A stretch of DNA of 64,000 nt. Origin: Delphinapterus leucas. Taxonomy: Eukaryota > Chordata > Mammalia > Artiodactyla > Monodontidae. Below, in pieces: positions 57,111 through 64,000 of this stretch. The stretch covers positions 74,150,145 to 74,214,144 of the forward strand of contig NW_022098076.1 of NCBI RefSeq assembly GCF_002288925.2, written 5' to 3'. The translations under genes and the position numbers were made by a program. The notes beneath the pieces are model-generated. The model searched no databases. It was given only the letters and a program-made list of their open reading frames with translations, and had not been told where the DNA came from. Within the stretch, counting starts at the first letter, position 1. Every line of letters starts with the position of its first letter.

Positions 57111-58309
57111 AGTGATTTTCAACATTTTTTTTTTTTTACCAGCAGTGGAAACCTTTAGGGGAAAAAGTGAAATATTGTTTGGAATGACAATTTACAAAGC
57201 ATAGATAAATTTAAATAAAACTAGGTAAGATATAGCTGCTCCATTTAAAGCAAGGCTAGGTAGAAGAACAGGATCCCCCAGTTTTCAGGCTTCCTGAACC
57301 CTACCCTTCTCTCTGCCACTCCCTCCACATCCCCTTACTCCATGCCTACCCCGACCCCAGCTTCTGGGGCTTTTCTGTGGATCCCTAGATCCTCCCAACA
57401 CAAGCCCTTTAAACTTGGATCTATTTTCCCTAGGTGACAATTGACAGAAAGTTACCTGCAGACCTACACAAAGGCTACAATGTACTTTAATACAGGTAAA
57501 GATGGAATTTACTTAACACAGAAAACTATGAAGGAGGCTGGGCAGCTTTTTTATCAGTTGGAAAGATAAGCTTCCCTTTCTTTCTATATCCATGAAGGTG
57601 CCCGGCCCTCATCCTCATGCTTTTGCTGATGGCACTACATCTTTGGATGAGGATGCCATCAGATCCATCGAGAAATTCTCCTTTGCCAACCTTCTGGGAC
57701 ATTTTCATACCCTTCTGTTCCGCCTCCCCAAACACCCCACCAGGGCTATCTGCCTGTTTTCTCACAGGAGCCAGTAATTAGTGACAACACAAGAAAAATT
57801 CTGAAAGTTTACTGGAAGGAGAGCCAATGGTCAGCGTCCCAAGGTCAATTTCCCAGGAGTAACATCCCCCTAACAGACCCATGCTCCAGGCCTGTCTGCG
57901 ACATATTCCTAAAACTTTGTACCTGGAGTACATAGTTTCTCTATAATTATCAATTCATTCACTTCTTCATTCACTAAGAAGGTACACTGGAGCATCTTCC
58001 AAACCACCCAAATCAAAAGATCAGCATTTTTATGGTTGGGAGTCATTTATTTTTCTTGATAATGAAATTAAAAACATCTTCTAAACAAGAAACTACAGCC
58101 ATATCTTACCACTGAAATGTCATGTGTATGGGTTCATCAGAAAATAAAATTAGAAAAGTTCCTCTTGGCCCTTTTCACTTGGTCAAAACAAGCATGAGCA
58201 CTTGGTAAGCTCTATGTGACAAATGCATTGTCATTTCTACTCAAAGTTTATTAATGAGCATTGACACTGAGTAATTTCTACAAGACAGGATTTCTTCTCG
58301 ATACCTTAT
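57111..58309. other. Non-coding stretch
   Basis: T run at 57125-57136. A region at 57520-57780 has open frames on both strands (79 and 61 codons), recognised as no known protein. Nothing else seen. Confidence 0.45.
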
Positions 58310-58526
58310 CTTAGGATTTCTCAACCTCAGCACAATTGCCATTTTGGACAGTTCTTTGCTGTGCAGGCTGTCCTGTGCATTGCAGGATGTTTAGCAACAT
58401 CCCTGGCATCTTATCCATTAGATGTCAAATGCACATTCTCTAATTAGGACAACAAAATATGTCTCCAGACATAGCCAGATATTCCCTGGGGGACAAAATT
58501 TCCCCTCTCCCCATTGAGAATCACTG
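58310..58526 (-). mobile_element. MER5A hAT-Charlie MITE, antisense
   Basis: TTAGGATTTCTCAACCTCAGC, GGCTGTCCTGTGCATTGC, GGATGTTTAGCAACATCCC and CCATTGAGAATCACTG form MER5A reversed, the same family as 50410-50631. Confidence 0.88.
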
Positions 58527-58539
58527 CCTTGTATGAATT

Positions 58540-58705
58540 AATCGTACAAGTCTTGCAAAAATCCCTATGAATTAGATAGTTTTACTTCTCCTATTTAACA
58601 GGTGAGGAAACCAAAATTTGCATCACTTCCCCAGCTTTACACAACTGGACTCAGTTTAGAGCCCAAGAATCCAACTCCAGAGTGCGTGCTCTCATCTACT
58701 CTGCA
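58540..58705 (-). mobile_element. MIR SINE, antisense
   Basis: CAAAAATCCCTATGAATTAG, CCTATTTAACAGGTGAGGAA and TCCAACTCCAGAGTGCGTGC follow reversed MIR. Confidence 0.75.
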
Positions 58706-59089
58706 ACAGCCTCCTCAAAATTCCTAGTCTGCTTCCTGCCCAGGATCAACAAAAATCTTAGGAGAGTTGGCAACTTCCCTGCTGCTGCTGCAATCTTGTG
58801 AAGACTTGCTGGCCCTTCTAGAGACTTGTGCAGTGAAAAGAAAGACAAAATTTAAATTTGATCACTTTCAGGTTTGCCGTAATGTGTGAAACTATACTCC
58901 TCAGGCCTTGTCAGCTTAGAGGTTACTATAAAGTTACAAGAGCAGTCACAAAACAAAATTTCTCTACCTTCATTTCAACGCACTGTGGAATTCCACCATC
59001 ACCTTTAAATGCCTTCCAGAATCTTCCGGTTCCCCATCCACAGCTGGAGCCACCACAAGTGGGATCTTAGTAGATGCTGCCTGTGTTGA
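58706..59089. other. Non-coding stretch, nothing recognised
   Basis: No repeat or exon recognised. Confidence 0.5.
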
Positions 59090-59255
59090 TCACTTTCCCT
59101 GCATGAGCTCACTGAAACTTCATAACAAGCATTTTACCCATTTTCTGTAGAGAAAATTGAGGATTAAAGCAGTTCAGTAACTTGTCCAAGGTCATGTACC
59201 TTGTTAGTGACAGAGCTGAGGTCTGAATATTAAAGTCTGTGCTTTTAACCCTTAA
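59090..59255 (-). mobile_element. MIR SINE, antisense
   Basis: CCCATTTTCTGTAGAGAAAATT, AACTTGTCCAAGGTCATG and TAGTGACAGAGCTGAGGTC follow reversed MIR. Confidence 0.8.
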
Positions 59256-59679
59256 GATGTGCTTGTCCCCTTGGCCACCTATGGTGTCACCAATCTTTGT
59301 GGTGAAATTGCAGCTCTCCCCACCCCCCTCCGCCTCTGCAGAAGCCACAACCAACAGGCTAAGACTATGGCCATTGCTGTAGAAGGCACCAACCTTGCAT
59401 AGAGAGCTCGTTCTTATGAGCCGTCAATGCCACCGGTGCCAACACTGAAAGCATCTCCCAGTGTCTCACGGGGGACACAGAAGATAGCTTGTTTAGTCTT
59501 TTCCTCTTCTTTTTGAATCTCCTCGCTTTAAAATTCAAGTATGATCCCAGAGTGGGAAAGAAGAAGGGAAATGTCAGTGGCAAACAGAGCGAAGCTCAGA
59601 ATGCCTCCCCTCCATCATTGGTCCTTTGTCCTTGAAACAAAGTCTGCCTCTTGACTCTCCTCCCTCAGGATACAGCCTT
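59256..59679. other. Non-coding stretch, nothing recognised
   Basis: No repeat or exon recognised. Confidence 0.5.
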
Positions 59680-59860
59680 CCTTCATTCATTCTCTCAACC
59701 AATATTACTTAATATCTTCCATACACCAGCCACTCTACCAGGCACAGGGAATAGATCAATGAGCAAAGGTAGATGTGGTGCCTACCATCTTCATGGAGTT
59801 AGCAGTTTATGGAGTAGGCAACCATTAATCTAATAATCACATAGCCAACTTCAAGATGAT
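59680..59860 (-). mobile_element. L2 3' end, antisense, left part
   Basis: TTCATTCATTCTCTCAACCAA, CCAGGCACAGGGAATAGATC and TTCATGGAGTTAGCAG are the reversed L2 terminus. A CHR-1 SINE separates it from 60130-60510. Confidence 0.75.
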
Positions 59861-59884
59861 GGCTCTGTTAAGAACCATGGAAGA

Positions 59885-60087
59885 GGGACTTCCCTGGCGG
59901 TCCAGTGGTTAAGACTTTGCCTTCCAATGCAGGGGGTGCTGATTCGATCCCTGGTGGTGGAGCTAAGATCTCACATGCCTCATGGTCAAAAAACCAAAAA
60001 CATAAAACAGAAGCAATATTGTAACAAATTCAATAAAGACTTTAAAAATGGTCCACATCAAAAAAATCTTTAAAAAACCCCAACAAA
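59885..60087 (+). mobile_element. CHR-1 SINE, full length
   Basis: GGGACTTCCCTGGCGGTCCAG, B box GATTCGATCCCTGG, then the CHR-1 specific 3' body (AGAAGCAATATTGTAACAAA, TTCAATAAAGACTTTAAAAA) and A-rich tail. CCATGGAAGA on the left and CCTATGGAAGA on the right are probably the duplication with a one-base difference. Confidence 0.88.
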
Positions 60088-60129
60088 ACCTATGGAAGAA
60101 AAGTGCATGCTGCTCTAATATGATGTATT

Positions 60130-60510
60130 TTACAGTGGGTCTAAGCTAATCTGTGGGCTTGGGGAAGGCTTCGTTGATGAAGTTGTATTGAACTGAAACA
60201 TGAAGATCTGAAGAATGAATGGAAGGTAGGAGCAGACAAGCTAAGAGGGAGATGGAGTGCAGGGAGCTGGAGAATGTTCGAAATAAAGAACACCACGCGC
60301 GCAGGCTGAGAAGTGGGAAGAGCGAGCAAAATGCTTTACGGTTTGCACTACTAGAAGGAGGCCACTGGAGCCGGCTTGCAGAGTGAAGTTGCAGAGGCAA
60401 ACATGTTTAGGATTTTGAACTTTTTCCAAAGGATATTGCTTTAAGCAGGAGAGGACATGAACCTATTTGCATTTTTAGAAGATCACTTTGCTATGAAAGA
60501 ATAGAAAGGA
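60130..60510 (-). mobile_element. L2, antisense, right part
   Basis: TTGGGGAAGGCTTCGTTGATG, GAAACATGAAGATCTGAAG and AGATCACTTTGCTATGAAAG follow the reversed L2 further upstream, collinear with 59680-59860. Confidence 0.65.
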
Positions 60511-60641
60511 AGGATGAAGAAAGGGCATGAACTATTTGCAGAATATCAACACATTTTTGGTGGCAGCTTTCCTGAAACAGATACTGCTGATCGCCCACTT
60601 AATAGCCGTACTCCCCTTCTTGCTAACTCACAGGATTCTAC

Positions 60642-60846
60642 TTTTTTTTTTTTGCAGTACACGGGCCTCTCACTGCTGTGGCCTCTCCCGTTGTGGAGCA
60701 CAGGCTCCGGATGCGCAGGCTCAGCGGCCACAGCTCACGGGCCCAGCTGCTCCGCGGCATGTGGGATCTTCCCGGACCGGGGCACGAACCCGTGTCCCCT
60801 GCATCGGCAGGCGGACTCTCAACCACTGCGCCACCAGAGAAGCCCC
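60642..60846 (-). mobile_element. CHR-2 SINE, antisense
   Basis: T tail, GCAGTACACGGGCCTCTCAC, TTGTGGAGCACAGGCTCC and CTCAACCACTGCGCCACCAG to GAAGCCCC. Six overlapping frames of 60-131 codons cross it; all are repeat artefacts. No clear duplication seen. Confidence 0.92.
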
Positions 60847-60919
60847 AGACTTCTTGTTGAGTAAGACAAATAAGACCTTATGTGTGGGGTTCTCTATGAC
60901 TCACAGCTGGAGCGTTAGG

Positions 60920-61125
60920 TAAAAATAAAGGAAGTGTGAATAAAGTATGGACTTTAGTTGATAATAATGTATCAGTATTGATTCACTAGATGTGACAAAT
61001 GTACCATACTCATGTCCAACGTTAATAAAATAGGAAACTGGAAGTGAGGTATATGGAAACGTTCTGCACTATCTTTACAATTTTTCTATAAATCGGAAAC
61101 AATTCTAAAATTAAGTCTATTAAAA
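60920..61125 (+). mobile_element. Old L1 (L1M) 3' UTR
   Basis: AAAGTATGGACTTTAGTTGAT, AATGTATCAGTATTGATTCAC, TGACAAATGTACCATACTC and TCTGCACTATC follow the same L1M 3' UTR as 55674-56025, diverged. Confidence 0.65.
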
Positions 61126-61558
61126 TGAATATTCCCAGCCTCCATGCTAATCCTACAGAATCATACTATCATGAGTGGAACTCAGGTACCTTCATACCCT
61201 CAAGTGTGAAAACTACTAGTATAGGCCTAATCTAAGATCCCTGCTACATTTGAAAGGCAAGACCCTTTAGGCCACCTTCTTGGCTGCCATAAGGAAAGAT
61301 GCAGACTCTTCAACAGACAGGGGTATTCAGGATATCCAAGAGTAAATGTTCAGCTTCTAGAACAAAGCAGGTAATTCCTTTGTTGTGTGTATTTTATTAA
61401 CACCAAATGCCTTTGGATGGAAATCACTAGTTCAGTGTTTTGCCCCCAAATTGAATCTGAACCTCTGCAATAATGATGCTAATAGAGTTACCTCTAATAA
61501 AATATCTGGACTGCATTTTTGTGCTTCTATCATTAATAAAGGAAAACATTTGGTGACT
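61126..61558. other. Non-coding stretch, nothing recognised
   Basis: No repeat or exon recognised. Confidence 0.5.
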
Positions 61559-61573
61559 TAATTTGTCTTACTT

Positions 61574-62097
61574 TTTTACAAATGACCCAATTTCGTTCCT
61601 TTTTATGGCTGAGTAATATTCCATTGTATATATGTACCACATCTTTATCCATTCATCTATCACTGTACATTTAGGTTGTTTCCATGTCCTGGCTATTGTA
61701 AATAGAGCTGCAATGAATATTGTGGTACATGACTCTTTTTGAATTATGGTTTTCTCAGGATATATGCCCAGTAGTGGGATTGCTGGGTCATATGGTAGTT
61801 CTATGTTTAGTTTTTGAAGGAACCTCCATACTGTTTTCCACAGTGGCTGTATCAATTTACATTCCGACCAACAGTGCAAGAGGGTTCCCTTTTTTCCACA
61901 CCGTCTCCAACATTTATTGATTGTAGATTTTTTGATGATGGCCATTCTGACCAGTGTGAGGTGATACTTCATTGTAGTTTTGATTTGCATTTCTCTAATA
62001 ATTGGTGATGTTGAGCATCTTTTCATGTGCCTTTGGCCTTCTGTATGTCTTCTTTTGTAAAGCAATTTTATTCCAATAAAAAAAAAAGGAAAAGAAA
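61574..62097 (-). mobile_element. L1 insertion with 5' inversion
   Basis: The bulk (61574-62054) is L1 ORF2 end in antisense, but the last part (62055-62097) is the L1 terminus in sense: TTGTAAAGCAATTTTATTCC, AATAAAAAAAAAAGG. The A tail is therefore on the right, opposite to what the antisense body requires. Near-identical 15-mers flank it: TAATTTGTCTTACTT (61559-61573) and TAATTTTTCTTACTT (62098-62112). This is the structure made by twin priming. Confidence 0.82.
61590..62050 (-). pseudogene. L1 ORF2 C-terminal relic
   Basis: The minus-strand frame (part of an open stretch 61568-62209, 213 codons) encodes the well-known L1 ORF2 C-terminal region: [20 protein letters not shown], then [11 protein letters not shown] with its Cys and His, [18 protein letters not shown] and [16 protein letters not shown]. 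In intact L1 this follows the reverse transcriptase and holds a Cys/His-rich motif needed for retrotransposition. The endonuclease and RT domains are absent. The frame is still open over about 150 codons, implying a fairly young insertion. It continues past both borders only by chance. Confidence 0.9.
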
Positions 62098-62112
62098 TAA
62101 TTTTTCTTACTT

Positions 62113-62359
62113 CTTGGCTCCCACTGTTACCACCATAATCTCTTGGAGTAAATGAGTAACAAAACCAATATTTATAAAGGTTTTCCATGGCTCTCTGAAA
62201 ACTTTTCATCAGGCTTGAAAGAGCAAAATATTTTCTGTAATGGATTTCTGATGTGAGTATACAGAAGTGCAGTCATTCATTAGTTGAATTCAGATATATC
62301 AGGATCAAATTATAGTGCAAAATGTAGCAATACACGCAGCAGGAGAGGAAGGCAGCATG
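62113..62359. other. Non-coding stretch, nothing recognised
   Basis: No repeat or exon recognised. Confidence 0.5.
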
Positions 62360-62540
62360 GTGTCACGGAAAGAAAATTAAACCAGAGATCAGAGGCCCAG
62401 GTGGTAGACGGTGGTGCAGTTACTTGCTAGCTGTGTGGCTTTGGAGAAGTAATCTGGACTCAATTTCACATTAGCAAAATGAGCAGTTTGGAATGGATGA
62501 CTTGTAAGACCCCTCTGAGCTCTGGAATTTTGAGTATGGA
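62360..62540 (+). mobile_element. MIR SINE
   Basis: CAGTTACTTGCTAGCTGTGTG, GCTTTGGAGAAGTAATCTGG and GGATGACTTGTAAGACCCC follow sense MIR. Confidence 0.75.
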
Positions 62541-62934
62541 ATCTCAAAGCCAGGAGTTAGTCTTACACCTAATAACACAACATTAAGATTGTATTTATAA
62601 ACTCAAAATAATTCATAACTAATAATTCAGAAACCAATCACAAAACATAAGTGTAAAACTTCAGCAGTCTTAATCCTTGAGAATTATATCCCACACAATG
62701 AATTAAAGAGACACAGCCAGTATCAAAGCCTATTTAAAGATGCCCTTCCATTCATTTTGCCACTATCGTGGATGCTGCCATGTGAGACAGTGAAAGCCCC
62801 CGGAATGAAAGCTGACAAGTAGAGAAAAGAAAAGCCCCATAAAACAGATGTTTTAAACATGAAGCAGGTGTTGATGTTTATTTATACCTGGTTGCTTTAT
62901 AGATTGATATTGTTACAGTTTCAGAGTAGGAGTT
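62541..62934. other. Non-coding stretch, nothing recognised
   Basis: No repeat or exon recognised. Confidence 0.5.
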
Positions 62935-63500
62935 GTCCCCATAGACAAAGGACAAAGGAAACAAATAGACCAGTCACAAAAGAAATAAAAGTGGTAAACA
63001 AGCATACGGAATAATGTTCACCCTAACTAATAAACAGACATGCAAATTAAGTCAACAAGGAGGTACCATTTTTCTTTCTTCGCCAATTTTTTCCCGGTAT
63101 ACCCCTGAATGATGACAAACATATGGTGAAACTATATTCTCATACATCGTTGCTAGAAAGAGCATAAATTGGTACAAACCTTTTGGAAATATTTCATGAT
63201 GTACATAAAGTATGATTTAGATATTCATGTTTTGATTCTGTAATTCCACTAAGAACACAGGACAAAGCAATGTGCATGAAGATGTTCATTGCAGAGAAAA
63301 ATTGGAAACAACCCCTAAATGTCCAAAAATAGATGAAAGATTGTAAAATTTGTTACATCTACTCAATTTAATATGCAGCTTTGTAAAAATGATGCTTTCA
63401 GAGGGTACTTAGTAACAGAAAATGTTTATGATCTGTGAAATGTGGTAAACTGTCCTTTCATATATGTATATATATCTTTGGCTAACACAATATTTTTAAA
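62935..63500 (+). mobile_element. Old L1 (L1M) ORF2 end and 3' UTR
   Basis: AGACATGCAAATTAAGTCAAC, AAATTGGTACAAACCTTTTGG, TTGGAAACAACCCCTAAATG and AAGATTGTAAAATTTGTTAC follow a decayed L1M in sense orientation. No open frame. Confidence 0.65.
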
Positions 63501-63645
63501 TTTAGTAACCAGTATTTTTAAATGGATAAAATTTACATAAAAATCATGTTTGTTTGGCTCTTGCCAAAAAATCAGAATAACTGGCAGAACTGAGCCCTTT
63601 TGCATGACAACAATCATTTGGAGCTAAGTAATAATTGTTCCCTTT

Positions 63646-63740
63646 TTTTTTTTTTTTTTTTTAAGGTAAGAAGTGGATTTATTTAGAGAGAAACACACTC
63701 CACAGAGTGTGGGCCATCTCAGAAGGTGAGAGGCTGTAAC
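63646..63740 (-). mobile_element. Short retroposed transcript end, antisense
   Basis: On the minus strand: about 75 bp ending CTAAATAAATCCACTTCTTAC, with the AATAAA at the right distance from an A tail of about 20 (poly-T at 63643-63662). An exact 10-bp duplication TGTTCCCTTT lies at 63636-63645 and 63741-63750. These are the marks of L1-driven retroposition of a polyadenylated RNA. The source looks like a retroviral-LTR type polyadenylation region but is not identified. Confidence 0.7.
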
Positions 63741-63750
63741 TGTTCCCTTT

Positions 63751-64000
63751 AGAGTAAGGAACACAACTCTCTTTGGTCCACAGTCCCTACCCAGTTACCC
63801 TTGGAGGCATTTGAGCTCATGAACCCTCACCTAAATTTAATAATCAGGATAGAAAATTGTACATACAAATTGCAAAGATGCACATAAAAAGTGAACCCTC
63901 CCAAAATGTTATAAATGATTATAATAGAATTCTAGTATATGGTTGGTTTTTTACTATTTTAAAATTTTATGCATTACTTTTATATTTCTAAAAGAGGATA
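63751..64000. other. Non-coding stretch, nothing recognised
   Basis: AT-rich single-copy-looking sequence to the end of the window. Confidence 0.5.

Noticed and set aside
60514..60922. Overlapping frames of 116 and 131 codons with shared peptide patches seen also at 28.8, 43.0 and 48.8 kb
   Set aside because: The shared patches are translations of the CHR-2 SINE in different frames, not a protein family.

Overview
The window is nuclear DNA of a placental mammal, almost certainly a cetacean. The key evidence is the SINE content: fourteen copies of a tRNA-derived SINE with heads of the type GGGCTTCCCTGGTGGCGCAG, a Pol III B-box-like GGTTCGAGCCC and a tail reading CGCAACTAGAGAAAGCC or GTGAGAGGCCCGC. 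This is the CHR family, known from whales, dolphins and hippos. The L1 3' ends are also of cetartiodactyl type, and the deep background is MIR, L2, MLT1/MaLR, MER5A, MER2, MER8 and Tigger. I find no bacterial, plasmid or CRISPR features.

No protein-coding gene, exon series, tRNA or rRNA gene can be supported. Nearly all open frames are short chance frames or lie in repeats. The only recognisable coding remains belong to mobile elements: a Tigger1 (pogo-type) transposase broken by stops, a frameshift and an L1 insertion (14.8-17.8 kb), an L1 ORF2 C-terminus (61.6-62.05 kb), and an endogenous retrovirus LTR with adjoining internal sequence (8.36-9.6 kb). The window is intergenic or intronic.

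Layout. 0-7.5 kb: sparse, two MLT1 LTRs, an unnamed old repeat and a diverged 95-bp direct repeat. 7.5-12 kb: CHR-1, L1 and an ERV remnant splitting an L2, then nested L1 pieces. 12-14.3 kb: repeat-poor, with the longest open frame (224 codons, unassigned). 14.3-18.7 kb: MLT1, Tigger1 split by an L1, and an inverted second Tigger1 fragment carrying a truncated SINE. 19.3 kb: a 279-bp purine tract. 21-26 kb: L2, MIR, MLT1, L1M. 26-28 kb and 31.8-34.8 kb: no repeat recognised. 29.8-31.8 kb: three short TA-flanked DNA transposons. 34.8-41.5 kb: L1, MIRs, MER2. 41.6-49.6 kb: dense SINE cluster. 49.6-54.7 kb: MER5A, a CpG-rich single-copy block (51.66-52.05 kb), MIR/L2. 54.9-64 kb: a composite SINE insertion inside an L1M, MER5A, MIRs, a SINE-split L2, an L1 with the structure of a 5' inversion, and a short retroposed transcript end.

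The elements can be ordered by nesting: L2, MIR, MLT1, MER and L1M first, then Tigger1 and the ERV, then younger L1s, then CHR SINEs, several with exact 10-18 bp target-site duplications. I found no new defence system or gene cluster. The items most worth following up are the composite SINE at 55.06-55.66 kb, the twin-primed L1 at 61.57-62.10 kb, the inverted Tigger1 pair, and the CpG-dense block. Family names come from memory of consensus sequences; no database was searched.
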